Shown one piece after another: positions 53,936 to 63,200 of a DNA stretch of 64,000 bases. Made by a program: the position numbers and the translations under genes. Source of the DNA: Claveliimonas bilis (GTDB taxonomy: Bacteria > Bacillota > Clostridia > Lachnospirales > Lachnospiraceae); assembly GCF_030296775.1 (NCBI RefSeq), contig NZ_AP027742.1, forward strand, positions 434,001 through 498,000, in the 5' to 3' direction. Below the pieces are notes generated by a model. The model worked only from the letters and a program-made list of their open reading frames with translations, was not told the origin of the DNA and ran no database searches. The number at the start of each line of letters is the position of its first letter. The first letter of the stretch is position 1.

Positions 53936-54919
53936 ATGAAACGTTTACCTAAATATACGCCTGCGGAAGTACGGAATGATCCATACGGATTTACTTACAA
54001 AGAAATGTCGGAAGTTATTGGCGAGAATGAAGCAAAAGCCTTATATGAAGAATTATATAAGCAATTACCACGCAAAAAAAATCTATCAATGTTGGTAAAA
54101 AATATTTGCAAAAGCAGTGATACTGAAAAGTATGTTTACGAACTGAAAGACAACAAATACATTGAAACGGTTTTTATCAAGCGGCGAGATGGTGGAACTG
54201 TTTGCGTGAGCACACAAGTCGGTTGTCCTGTTGGTTGTATTTTTTGTGAGTCCGGGCGAAATGGCTTTGTTCGTAATCTAACATCGTCAGAAATCGTACA
54301 ACAGATTATATTGTTGCGTCGAAAAGTAAACCGTATCGTTTTTATGGGTATGGGAGAGCCTTTATTCAATTATGACAACTTGATAAAAGCAATCCATATT
54401 CTCCGAGATAGATATGGGCTCAACTTTCCAACCGACGGCATTACCATATCAACAGTTGGTCCGGTCGATCAATTAAAAAAATTGCGCGAGGAACATCTTA
54501 AAATTCAGTTGACAATATCTTTACACGCAGCAACACAATCTGCAAGAAATCGTATTATTCCTCACATGCGCATATATGCTATTGAAGATGTTGTTAAGCA
54601 AGCCTTATCCTATTCTGAAAGGCATAATCGCAAAATTGTCTTTGCGTATTTGCTTTTACCGGGTATAAATGACCGGCCCTCAGATGTAAGACAACTTGCA
54701 AAATGGTTTCGGGGCAAAAAAGTTATGATTAACGTGTTACAATACAACCCAACAAGCAATTCAAGAATTAAAGCACCACAGAAACGGGAAATAGTTGCAT
54801 TCAAACATCAATTAGAGCAAGCAGGACTTGAAGTTACTATGAGAGTTTCTCATGGCAGAGAGATTAACGCGGCTTGTGGACAGTTAGCTAACACATATAA
54901 TAAATTCAAAAAAAAATGA
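53936..54919 (+). CDS. RlmN/Cfr-family radical SAM methyltransferase
   Basis: 327 residues, a little shorter than RlmN or Cfr (about 350-385). The 4Fe-4S motif is CPVGCIFC (Cys97, 101, 104). GMGEP (138-142) and SLHA resemble RlmN, while AYLLLPGIND and NVLQYNPTS resemble Cfr. The methyl-carrying Cys lies in NAACGQL (Cys314). Both families methylate A2503 of 23S rRNA: RlmN at C2 as housekeeping, Cfr at C8 giving resistance to phenicols, lincosamides, oxazolidinones, pleuromutilins and streptogramin A. Location in a mobile element behind an antibiotic-type leader hints at a resistance role, but C8 activity cannot be read from sequence. Confidence 0.82.
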   Translation: MKRLPKYTPAEVRNDPYGFTYKEMSEVIGENEAKALYEELYKQLPRKKNLSMLVKNICKSSDTEKYVYELKDNKYIETVFIKRRDGGTVCVSTQVGCPVGCIFCESGRNGFVRNLTSSEIVQQIILLRRKVNRIVFMGMGEPLFNYDNLIKAIHILRDRYGLNFPTDGITISTVGPVDQLKKLREEHLKIQLTISLHAATQSARNRIIPHMRIYAIEDVVKQALSYSERHNRKIVFAYLLLPGINDRPSDVRQLAKWFRGKKVMINVLQYNPTSNSRIKAPQKREIVAFKHQLEQAGLEVTMRVSHGREINAACGQLANTYNKFKKK

Positions 54920-54946
54920 TTAAAAGTGCCAGACGCATAGACGCAG

Positions 54947-54995
54947 AGCCGATAACGCATTAGGTCAAAAAACCTATGTGTTATCGGCTTTTTTA
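54947..54995 (+). terminator. Terminator of the Cfr-like gene
   Basis: AGCCGATAAC and GTTATCGGCT with an inner TAGGT/ACCTA pair, followed by T5. It begins 28 bp after the stop codon. Confidence 0.9.
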
Positions 54996-55072
54996 TTTAA
55001 TATTGCGCAAAAGCCGCTGTTCCCTATTATAGAATGGATTGCGGGTAGTGTATTAAAGTCGCCCTTTTTTAA

Positions 55073-55115
55073 GGATACGGCGGTATCGGGGAGGTATCGC
55101 CGTGTCCATTTTTAT
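55073..55115 (+). terminator. Hairpin in the gap before the sigma-like gene
   Basis: GGATACGGCG and CGCCGTGTCC pair around a GTATC-rich loop, followed by ATTTTTATTT. Confidence 0.55.
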
Positions 55116-55229
55116 TTACTGTAACCCGCCTAATGCTTTGCGGTCAAAAAAAGCTATGCTCCGCAAGCGGGATATTCCGGCTATGAGTATGAACTGTCAA
55201 TACATCTAAATACTTCTTACATTTCCTTT

Positions 55230-55272
55230 GCGCTCGTCCGCGTCTTGCGGACGGGCGCATTTTGCTTTTTTC
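55230..55272 (+). terminator. Second hairpin before the sigma-like gene
   Basis: GCGCTCGTCCGC and GCGGACGGGCGC form a 12-bp stem with one mismatch, then a T-rich stretch. The rest of 54996-55392 has no gene. Confidence 0.65.
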
Positions 55273-55392
55273 AACTTTTTTCTGAAAAACGCACTCAAGA
55301 GCCATCTCCCGAACGGGTACGGAGCGAAAGGGGCAGAGAGGACAAGCCCTTAACTCCCGTCCTCTACTCCACGCGGGAAGGAGGTGAACTCT

Positions 55393-55830
55393 ATGGAGCT
55401 ATCTTCTTCCGACAAGGAAAGAATACAACATCAGTACGACGCATTAGCAAAGAAAACTTTGGTTGGCGAAGCGAAAAGCCACCGCCGCACTCTTGCGAAA
55501 CGCGCAGCACGCGAAGTACCTTTTTCGGATTTGAGCGAAAGCGAACTCGCGCAGCTTTTCACAACGGACGAATACAAAAGCGATTATTTCCGTTTTCAAG
55601 TGTCCGGCTTTGATGTACTCGTCAAAAATGAACTGCTTGCCGAAGCCCTTAACGCTTTGCCCGAAAGGAAACGCGACATTATCCTTTTGTCCTACTTCTT
55701 GGACATGAGCGACGCGGAAATTGCTGAACTGCTGAATGTTGTACGCACGACGGTTTTCCGGCACAGGAAATCCGCGCTTGCGAAAATCAAACAGTATTTG
55801 GAGGGAAAAGCAGATGATGAATACCGTTAG
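55393..55830 (+). CDS. Sigma-70-like regulator of element A
   Basis: 145 residues with a C-terminal sigma-region-4 HTH (ALNALPERKRDIILLSYFLD, then MSDAEIAELLNVVRTTVFRH). The ATG at 55393 follows AAGGAGGTG. It matches the gene at 13309 in block D in length and position and probably regulates transfer or recombination genes. It overlaps the small HTH gene by 17 bp. Confidence 0.78.
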   Translation: MELSSSDKERIQHQYDALAKKTLVGEAKSHRRTLAKRAAREVPFSDLSESELAQLFTTDEYKSDYFRFQVSGFDVLVKNELLAEALNALPERKRDIILLSYFLDMSDAEIAELLNVVRTTVFRHRKSALAKIKQYLEGKADDEYR

Positions 55831-56056
55831 GAAATCTGAAAATCTGTTGCCGTTCCCTGTCATTTCCGCAGCGGCAAACGGCGACACAACCGCCATGTGC
55901 GCGATCTTGAAGCATTACGAGGGTTACATAGCGAAACTTTGTACCCGCACGCTGAAAGACGACGCGGGCAATACCTATTCCTATGTGGACGAGGAAATGC
56001 GTAACAGGCTGCAAGTGCGCCTTATTACCCGCACCCTTGCTTTTCATGTAGGATAA
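55814..56056 (+). CDS. Small helix-turn-helix partner protein
   Basis: 80 residues (LLPFPVISAAANGDTTAMCA, then ILKHYEGYIAKLCTRTLKDD), the same family as 13724-13936 of block D. It lies in an overlapping pair with the sigma-like gene. Likely a transcription cofactor of the element. It ends just before a long hairpin. Confidence 0.72.
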   Translation: MMNTVRKSENLLPFPVISAAANGDTTAMCAILKHYEGYIAKLCTRTLKDDAGNTYSYVDEEMRNRLQVRLITRTLAFHVG

Positions 56057-56062
56057 TCTTTT

Positions 56063-56110
56063 AGCCCATGCGGGGAGCGTGTCCCCTTTCCACGCTTCCC
56101 GTTATGGGCT
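56063..56110 (+). terminator. Long hairpin after the sigma/HTH pair
   Basis: AGCCCAT...ATGGGCT outer stem with an inner GGGAGCGTG / CACGCTTCCC stem. A weak T-rich tail follows. A further hairpin GTAACAG...CTGTTAC lies at about 56126-56152. Confidence 0.55.
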
Positions 56111-56255
56111 ATTTGTCGTTCCGTAACAGCACATCGGAAACGGTGTACTGTTACAGGCCGACAAAGCCTATTGTTCCTTGACAAAGAAAGCGGCCTTTGG
56201 TGCGCAGCATAACAGGCAACGGGTACATTCCGTCTGTACCGAGCCGGGCGGCGGG

Positions 56256-56438
56256 TACGCCATGACCGCTTTTCCCCGTTGGGGAAAAGTCGAGCGAGAA
56301 CTACCGCGCCGTAAAACAAGTTTAGCAGCTTGTGGGCGACGACATACAAGGCGGCACAATGATACTCCCGCGTTGAACACCCTCAAAGTATTGCGCGGCG
56401 CACCCATAAGCATGGGCCGGGGTGAAACTCCCGTGAGG
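56256..56438 (+). ncRNA. Conserved noncoding block upstream of tnpW (copy in element A)
   Basis: This shares the ordered blocks TACGCCATGACC, AAAAGTCGAGCGAGAACT, AATGATACTCCCG, GCG.GCAC, CATAAG and GGTGAAACTCCCGTGAGG with 9122-9316 in element C. The distance to the tnpW gene is 50-75 bp in both. TTTTCCCCGTTGGGGAAAA forms a local hairpin here. Most of 56111-56511 appears noncoding. Confidence 0.5.
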
Positions 56439-56511
56439 TTGCAGCTAACAACCGCCCGTTTTGCCTTTTGACGAATATAGTTTATCCATACAGGAAAAGG
56501 AGGTTTTTCTA

Positions 56512-56685
56512 ATGGATAAAAAACAGACAATTACAACCGAACGCAAAATAGGGAAAATCACCTATCTTGTTCAAGCGTTGCCGAGTGAAAAGGCAACCGA
56601 TACAATCCATAAAAAGATTGAAAAACTCATTGTAAAGGATTTGCAGAAAAAGCCCGGAAATCCGGGCTTTTTAGCGTCCGAGTAG
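56512..56685 (+). CDS. TnpW-family small protein (element A)
   Basis: 57 residues: ERKIGKITYLVQALPSEKAT, then DTIHKKIEKLIVKDLQKK, the TnpW pattern. The ATG at 56512 follows AAAGGAGG. A GC hairpin (AAGCCCGGAAATCCGGGCTT) overlaps its 3' end and could act as a weak terminator before the recombinase promoter. Role unknown. Confidence 0.75.
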   Translation: MDKKQTITTERKIGKITYLVQALPSEKATDTIHKKIEKLIVKDLQKKPGNPGFLASE

Positions 56686-56705
56686 TGCATTAGGCGGCGG
56701 GATAT

Positions 56706-56732
56706 GGTATAATGATAGCAACACATTATACC
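56706..56732 (+). promoter_or_regulatory. Dyad over the -10 box of the element A recombinase promoter
   Basis: GGTATAATG (56706-56714) and CATTATACC (56724-56732) are perfect inverted repeats, and TATAAT (56708-56713) is part of the left arm. The recombinase ATG is 30 bp downstream. Confidence 0.6.
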
Positions 56733-56762
56733 TGTTTATTCGGCTGTCGGAAAGGAGGACTA

Positions 56763-58436
56763 ATGTTACAGTCGAATAAAATCACCGCCCTTTACTGCCG
56801 TTTAAGTCAAGAGGATATGCAGGCCGGAGAAAGCGGAAGCATACAGCACCAAAAAATGATACTTCAACGCTATGCGGACGAACACCATTTTTTGAACACA
56901 AAGTTTTTTGTGGACGACGGATTTTCCGGCGTGAGTTTTGAGCGCGAGGGGCTGCAAGCGATGTTGCAGGAAGTGGAAGCCGGACGAGTGGCGACGGTTA
57001 TTACCAAAGACCTCTCCCGTCTTGGCAGAAACTATCTGAAAACGGGCGAACTCATAGAGATTGTATTTCCCGAAAACGGAGTGCGCTATATCGCGATTAA
57101 CGACGGAGTTGACACAGCGCGGGAGGATAACGAGTTTACCCCCTTGCGGAACTGGTTTAACGAGTTTTACGCCCGCGATACAAGCAAGAAAATCCGTGCA
57201 GTTAAACAGGCACAGGCGCAAAAAGGCGAGCGTGTCAACGGGGAATATCCATACGGCTATATCCCAGACCCGAACAACCGCCACCACCTTATACCCGACC
57301 CGGAAACCGCGCCGATTGTCAAACAGGTTTTCGCTATGTTTGTTAGCGGCGTGCGTATGTGCGAAATCCAAAAATGGCTTGCGGAAAACAAAGTCTTGAC
57401 GATTGGAGCGTTGCGCTATCAGCGCACAGGACAGGCGCGGTATCAGCGGGCAATGATCGCCCCCTATACTTGGCCGGACAAAACGCTCTATGACATATTA
57501 GCAAGGCAGGAATATTTAGGGCATACCATAACCGCGAAAACTCACAAGGTATCCTACAAGTCGAAAAAGACCCGGAAGAACGAAGAAGAACAACGCTATT
57601 TCTTCCCAAACACCCATGAGCCGCTTGTTGACGAGGAAACCTTTGAACTTGCGCAAAAGCGGATTGCTACCCGCCACCGCCCGACAAAAGCAGCGGAGAT
57701 TGATATTTTTTCCGGCTTGCTGTTTTGCGCTGGTTGCGGACATAAGATGTATTACCAACAGGGCGTAAATATCGAGCCGCGCAGGTTTTCCTATTCTTGC
57801 GGCGCATGGCGCAACAGGGCAAGGACAGGCAGCGAGTGTACCTCTCATTATATCCGCAAAAACGTACTTCTTGATTTAGTGCTGGAAGATATGCGGCGGG
57901 TTTTGCAGTATGTTAAGGAACACGAACAGGACTTTATCTGTAAAGCTACCGAGTACGGCGACATGGAAGCGAGAAAGGCATTAGCGCAGCAGCAAAAGGA
58001 ACTTTCCAAAGCACAGGCGCGTATGACCGAACTTGACACGCTTTTCCGCAAGCTGTACGAGGACAACGCATTAGGCAGACTGACAGATGAACGGTTTGTG
58101 TTTCTAACTTCCGGCTACGAGGACGAAAAGAAATCCCTTGCCGCAAGGATAGACGAGTTACAACAGCAGATCGCAACCGTTACCGAGCGAAAAAGGGATA
58201 TATCAAGGTTTATTCAGATTGTCGGGAAATACAGCGACATACAGGAATTGACCTATGAAAACGTCCATGAGTTTATCGACCGTATTTTGATACATGAATT
58301 AGACCGGGAAACCAACACCCGGAAAATCGAAATCCATTACAGCTTTGTCGGACAGGTTGATACCGAGCAGGAGCCGACGCAAGTTGTCAACCATGACCGC
58401 CGTAACATGGTAGATGTAAAAAGTATCGCTATCTAA
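56763..58436 (+). CDS. Large serine recombinase (TnpX/TndX type) of element A
   Basis: 557 residues from ATG 56763 (AAAGGAGG upstream). The resolvase domain has TALYCRLSQEDMQAGES (catalytic Ser near residue 14) and KDLSRLGRNYLKTG. A recombinase domain, a zinc ribbon (CAGCGHKMYYQ ... GSECTSHYIRKN), a coiled coil and IEIHYSFVGQVD follow, with a ~30-residue tail. It lies directly at the right boundary of element A and is intact, so A may still be able to move. Confidence 0.93.
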   Translation: MLQSNKITALYCRLSQEDMQAGESGSIQHQKMILQRYADEHHFLNTKFFVDDGFSGVSFEREGLQAMLQEVEAGRVATVITKDLSRLGRNYLKTGELIEIVFPENGVRYIAINDGVDTAREDNEFTPLRNWFNEFYARDTSKKIRAVKQAQAQKGERVNGEYPYGYIPDPNNRHHLIPDPETAPIVKQVFAMFVSGVRMCEIQKWLAENKVLTIGALRYQRTGQARYQRAMIAPYTWPDKTLYDILARQEYLGHTITAKTHKVSYKSKKTRKNEEEQRYFFPNTHEPLVDEETFELAQKRIATRHRPTKAAEIDIFSGLLFCAGCGHKMYYQQGVNIEPRRFSYSCGAWRNRARTGSECTSHYIRKNVLLDLVLEDMRRVLQYVKEHEQDFICKATEYGDMEARKALAQQQKELSKAQARMTELDTLFRKLYEDNALGRLTDERFVFLTSGYEDEKKSLAARIDELQQQIATVTERKRDISRFIQIVGKYSDIQELTYENVHEFIDRILIHELDRETNTRKIEIHYSFVGQVDTEQEPTQVVNHDRRNMVDVKSIAI

Positions 58437-58438
58437 CC

Positions 58439-58609
58439 CCAGCAAATATTGTTCCGGGATGGCCGATGGTAGTACAATGGGCAGTAGAGGAGCATGACGG
58501 GCCTGTCATTGCAGCAGGACTTGTATGTGACAGGCAGCTGGTGATAGAGAATCTGAAAGCAGGAGCAATTGCTATCTGCAGCACGAATCATACGGTGTGG
58601 GATATGTAA
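58439..58609 (+). pseudogene. glpP-like antiterminator, 3' fragment
   Basis: The frame reads PANIVPGWPMVVQWAVEEHD, then GPVIAAGLVCDRQLVIENLK and AGAIAICSTNHTVWDM before the stop. This is the C-terminus of glycerol-uptake antiterminator (GlpP) proteins, with the typical AGGLI...ALKAGAVAVSTS pattern. The N-terminal two thirds must lie beyond the left end of element A. It marks the chromosomal insertion site. Confidence 0.8.
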
Positions 58610-58718
58610 TATACGGTTACGATTCACAGTCTCGTTTCAGACCTGAAAGCAAGTGCTTTTGTGCAAGCACAACGCGCATGCTTCCGGGTCTGAAACAGCT
58701 GTGAATCGTAACCGTATA
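58610..58718 (+). repeat. Long inverted repeat after glpP
   Basis: TATACGGTTACGATTCACAG (58610-58629) and CTGTGAATCGTAACCGTATA (58699-58718) are perfect inverted copies, and inside them GTTTCAGACC pairs with GGGTCTGAAAC. The ~109-nt unit starts right at the glpP stop codon. It may be a small repeat element or a large terminator. Confidence 0.75.
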
Positions 58719-58747
58719 TACTAATACAAATAAAAGCTTGACATTTT

Positions 58748-58756
58748 TGGTATAAT
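58748..58756 (+). promoter_or_regulatory. Extended -10 promoter of the rplJL operon
   Basis: TGGTATAAT, an extended -10 box, gives a transcript starting at about 58763, at the 5' edge of the L10 leader. No good -35 is seen at 17 bp. Confidence 0.6.
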
Positions 58757-58762
58757 GTGCTA

Positions 58763-58950
58763 AAGTACCATCGTAACTGCCGAAGACAGTAGGTGCTGCA
58801 AAGCGTAAGGATAAAAACGCCTACCGAGGAAGATTGGATTTAGTACGTAACGTATGAATTTATAATCCCTCTGTGTCTTTGGGCACGGAGGTTTTTTACT
58901 GTAATAGGAATTAAATCCATCGGCGGTGCAAAAACCAAAATCTAATAAGG
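58763..58950 (+). ncRNA. Ribosomal protein L10 leader (autoregulatory RNA)
   Basis: The region between promoter and rplJ has the known features of the Firmicute L10 leader: CCGAAGACAGTAGGTGC and CCTACCGAGGAA pair to form the L10(L12)-binding site, and a terminator hairpin with a T-run is at 58868-58897. Excess L10-L12 complex is thought to bind here and favour termination. Position directly ahead of rplJ fits. Confidence 0.85.
58868..58897 (+). terminator. Leader terminator of the rplJL operon
   Basis: CCTCTGTG and CACGGAGG with a CTTTGGG loop region, followed by T6; part of the L10 leader. Confidence 0.85.
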
Positions 58951-58963
58951 AGGTGCACCATTC

Positions 58964-59530
58964 GTGGCAAAAGTTGAATTAAAACAACCTGTCGTACAGG
59001 CTATCGTAGACGATATCCAGGGCGCAGAGTCAGTTGTACTTGTTGATTACCGTGGACTGACTGTTGCACAGGATACAGAGCTTCGTAAACAGATGAGAGA
59101 AGCTGGCGTGATCTACAAAGTCTGCAAGAACACAATGATGAAGAGAGCTTTTGAAGGAACAGAGTTTGCAGCTCTGGAGGAGCATCTGGAAGGACCAAGC
59201 GCTATTGCTATTTCCAAAGATGATGCGACAGCTCCGGCAAGAATCCTTTGCAAATTTGCAAAAGATGCCAAAGCTCTTGAACTGAAAGGTGGAGTTGTAG
59301 AAGGTACTGTATATGACGTTGCAGGACTTACAGAGCTTGCAAAGATTCCTTCAAGAGAAGAACTGCTCTCCAAGCTGCTTGGAAGCTTACAGTCACCTAT
59401 TACAAACTTTGCTCGTGTTATTAAGCAGATTGCAGAGAACGGCGGAGAGGCCGCTCCAGCAGAAGAGGCAGCTGAAGCTCCTGCAGAGGCAGAGGCTCCG
59501 GCAGCAGAAGAAGCTCCGGCTGAGGAGTAA
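58964..59530 (+). CDS. rplJ: 50S ribosomal protein L10
   Basis: 188 residues from GTG 58964, with AAGGAGGTG 9 bp upstream. The N-terminal rRNA-binding part (VVLVDYRGLTVAQDTELRKQ) and YKVCKNTMMKRA are typical. An Ala/Glu-rich tail (AEEAAEAPAEAEAPAAEEAP) is common in clostridia. L10 anchors the L7/L12 stalk on the large subunit. First gene of rplJ-rplL, under the leader RNA. Confidence 0.97.
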   Translation: MAKVELKQPVVQAIVDDIQGAESVVLVDYRGLTVAQDTELRKQMREAGVIYKVCKNTMMKRAFEGTEFAALEEHLEGPSAIAISKDDATAPARILCKFAKDAKALELKGGVVEGTVYDVAGLTELAKIPSREELLSKLLGSLQSPITNFARVIKQIAENGGEAAPAEEAAEAPAEAEAPAAEEAPAEE

Positions 59531-59573
59531 TCAATTTTAAGAACGAAAAAGAAATTAAATGGAGGACAAAGAA

Positions 59574-59951
59574 ATGGCTAAAATGACAACAGCTGAAATG
59601 ATCGAAGCGATCAAAGAATTATCAGTATTAGAATTAAATGAATTAGTTAAAGCATGTGAAGAAGAATTTGGCGTATCTGCAGCAGCAGGCGTTGTAGTTG
59701 CAGCAGCAGCTGGAGATGGAGCTGCAGCAGCAGAAGAGAAAGATGAGTTCGATGTAGAATTAGTTTCTGCAGGAGCTTCCAAAGTTAAAGTAATCAAAGT
59801 AGTTCGTGAGCTTACAGGACTTGGACTGAAAGAAGCAAAAGAATTAGTTGACGGAGCACCGAAGGTAGTAAAAGAAGGTGTTTCCAAGGCTGAGGCTGAA
59901 GAAATCAAGGCTAAACTGGAAGGCGAAGGAGCAGAAGTTAACCTTAAATAA
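59574..59951 (+). CDS. rplL: 50S ribosomal protein L7/L12
   Basis: 125 residues. The ATG at 59574 (GGAGGAC upstream) gives the conserved start [20 protein letters not shown]; an upstream ATG at 59559 would swallow the ribosome site. The Ala-rich hinge and the C-terminal domain ([34 protein letters not shown]) are complete. It forms the flexible stalk that recruits elongation factors. It follows rplJ by 43 bp. Confidence 0.98.
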   Translation: MAKMTTAEMIEAIKELSVLELNELVKACEEEFGVSAAAGVVVAAAAGDGAAAAEEKDEFDVELVSAGASKVKVIKVVRELTGLGLKEAKELVDGAPKVVKEGVSKAEAEEIKAKLEGEGAEVNLK

Positions 59952-59970
59952 TTTCACTTCTACGAAGAAC

Positions 59971-60008
59971 AGACCGCGGAAGAGCGAAAGCTTGGAAGCG
60001 GTCTTTTT
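59971..60008 (+). terminator. Terminator after rplL
   Basis: AGACCGC and GCGGTCT enclose a partly paired loop and are followed by TTTTTC. It separates rplJL from the rpoB promoter. Confidence 0.8.
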
Positions 60009-60083
60009 CAGTTTTGACCGGGGTATATTGCAATCTGACACGTAACACTTTTAAACTTTGTTACGTCCCCGATTAAAAAATCC

Positions 60084-60113
60084 TTGACACCCCTTCGCTA
60101 TTTGTAGTATCAT
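60084..60113 (+). promoter_or_regulatory. rpoB promoter
   Basis: TTGACA (60084-60089) and TATCAT (60108-60113) with an 18-bp spacer, giving a leader of about 115 nt before rpoB. Confidence 0.7.
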
Positions 60114-60235
60114 ATATGGTGCACTTATTGTGGAAACGTCTGCATGCAGATGGGGCCATATGTGCGGAAATGTAGTAAAAATCGGGGTTTCTCGGCAAAA
60201 CCTCACGAAAAAATAAACGAGGAGTGAAACGTCAT

Positions 60236-63200
60236 ATGGAGAAAAACAGAATTCGTCCTATCAAAAGCGGAAAAAGTTCACGCATGAGCTATTCCAGACA
60301 AAAAGAAGTGCTTCAGATGCCAAACCTGATCGAAGTCCAGAAGGATTCCTATCAGTGGTTCCTTGACGAAGGATTAAAAGAAGTATTTGATGACATTTCT
60401 CCAATTTCTGACTATAGTGGTCATTTGAGCCTGGAATTTGTGGATTTCACCTTATGCGAGAAAGACGTGAAGTACACAATCGAAGAGTGTAAAGAACGTG
60501 ACGCCACATATGCTGCTCCGCTGAAGGTGCGGGTACGGCTTCACAACAAAGAAACAGACGAAATCAATGAACATGAAATCTTTATGGGTGATCTGCCGCT
60601 TATGACAGCAACCGGTACTTTTGTGATCAATGGTGCAGAGCGTGTTATCGTAAGTCAGCTTGTGCGTTCGCCCGGTATTTATTATGCCATTGCGCATGAT
60701 AAGCTTGGTAAAAGACTGTTTTCCTCTACCGTCATTCCAAACCGTGGAGCATGGCTGGAATATGAGACAGATTCCAATGACGTTTTCTATGTGCGTGTTG
60801 ACCGGACAAGAAAAGTACCGATTACAGTACTGATCCGTGCGCTGGGAATCGGGACAAATCCGGAAATTATCGAACTGTTTGGCGAAGAACCGAAGATCCT
60901 TGCAAGTTTTGAAAAGGACGCGGCTACAAATTATCAGGAAGGACTTCTGGAACTTTACAAGAAGATCCGTCCGGGCGAGCCGCTTGCAGTGGACAGTGCG
61001 GAAAGCCTGATCACAAGCATGTTCTTTGATCCGAGACGTTATGATCTTGCAAAGGTCGGCCGTTATAAATTTAATAAGAAGCTTCTGCTCCGCAACCGTA
61101 TCGCAGGGCATACTTTGGCGGAAGATGTGGTAAGCCCGCTGACAGGGGAAGTGATCGCAGAAGCAGGAACCCTTGTGACGAGAGAAATGGCAGACGATAT
61201 TCAGAATGCCGCTGTTCCATATGTATGGATCGAGCATTCTGAAGATGAGCGCAAAATCAAGGTTCTCTCCAACATGATGGTAGATCTGAAATCAATCGTG
61301 GATATTGATCCCCAGGAAGTCGGCGTGACCGAGCTGGTATATTATCCGGTACTTTCCGGACTTCTGGAAGAGACGGCGGGAGATATTGAAGAGCTGAAAA
61401 GCGCTATCCGCAGAGATATCCATGATCTGATTCCAAAGCATATTACAAAGGAAGATATTTTGGCTTCCATTAACTATAATATTCATCTGGAATACGGACT
61501 TGGAAACGATGACGACATTGACCACCTTGGCAACCGTCGTATCCGTGCGGTAGGCGAACTTCTGCAGAACCAGTACCGTATCGGACTTTCCCGTCTGGAA
61601 AGAGTTGTTCGTGAAAGAATGACAACACAGGACCTGGAAGGAATTTCTCCGCAGTCACTGATCAACATTAAGCCGGTTACAGCAGCGGTAAAAGAGTTCT
61701 TCGGATCCTCACAGCTGTCACAGTTCATGGATCAGAACAACCCGCTTGGAGAGCTGACACACAAGAGACGTCTCTCCGCCCTGGGACCTGGCGGTCTTTC
61801 CAGAGACCGCGCCGGATTTGAGGTGCGTGACGTTCACTATTCCCACTACGGAAGAATGTGCCCGATCGAGACTCCTGAAGGTCCGAATATCGGTTTGATC
61901 AACTCTCTTGCAACCTATGCAAGGATTAATCAGTATGGTTTTGTAGAGGCTCCGTACCGTAAGGTAGATAAATCTGACCCGAAGAATCCGAGAGTCACAG
62001 ACGAAGTTGTCTATATGACGGCGGATGAAGAGGATAATTATCATGTGGCACAGGCGAATGAGCCGCTTGATGAAGAAGGCCATTTTATCCGTAAAAATGT
62101 ATCCGGACGTTATCGTGATGAGACACAGGAATATGAAAGAACCATGTTTGATTATATGGACGTATCTCCGAAGATGGTGTTCTCTGTGGCGACAGCCCTG
62201 ATCCCGTTCCTGGAAAACGATGATGCGAACCGTGCGCTGATGGGATCCAACATGCAGCGTCAGGCAGTACCGCTTCTTATGACAGAAGCGCCGGTTGTAG
62301 GAACAGGTATGGAAGAAAAAGCAGCCGTGGACTCCGGTGTGTGTGTGGTTGCAGAAGAAGGCGGAGTGGTAGAACGTTCTACTTCTACAGAGATCACAGT
62401 ACGTCAGGACGACAATGTGCTGAAAAAATATAAACTGACTAAATTCTTAAGAAGTAACCAGAGCAACTGTTACAATCAGAGACCGATCGTCTTTAAAGGC
62501 GACAGAGTAGAGAAAGGTCAGGTAATCGCTGACGGTCCTTCTACATCCAACGGCGAGATGGCTCTGGGTAAAAACCCGCTGATCGGATTTATGACCTGGG
62601 AAGGTTATAACTACGAGGACGCGGTACTGTTAAGTGAAAGACTGGTACAGGATGATGTTTACACATCCGTACACATTGAAGAATATGAAGCAGAAGCCCG
62701 TGATACCAAACTGGGGCCGGAAGAGATCACAAGAGATATTCCTGGTGTGGGCGATGACGCTCTGAAGAATCTGGACGAAAGAGGTATCATCCGCATCGGT
62801 GCGGAAGTACGTGCAGGAGATATCCTGGTTGGTAAAGTGACTCCGAAGGGAGAGACAGAGCTGACTGCAGAAGAACGACTGCTTCGCGCCATCTTCGGTG
62901 AAAAGGCCCGTGAAGTAAGAGATACTTCTTTGAAAGTGCCTCACGGAGAATACGGTATCGTTGTAGATGCCAAGGTGTTTACAAGAGAACACGGCGACGA
63001 GCTGTCTCCTGGCGTAAATCAGGCAGTGCGCATTTACATCGCACAGAAGAGAAAAATCTCTGTCGGTGATAAAATGGCCGGACGTCACGGTAACAAGGGT
63101 GTCGTTTCCCGTGTGCTTCCAGTGGAAGACATGCCGTTCCTGCCTAACGGACGTCCCTTGGATATCGTGCTGAACCCGCTGGGCGTGCCTTCCCGTATGA

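Noticed and set aside
55245..55613. A 122-codon frame upstream of the sigma-like gene
   Set aside because: Overlaps terminator hairpins and the true sigma-like gene in another frame; no ribosome site.
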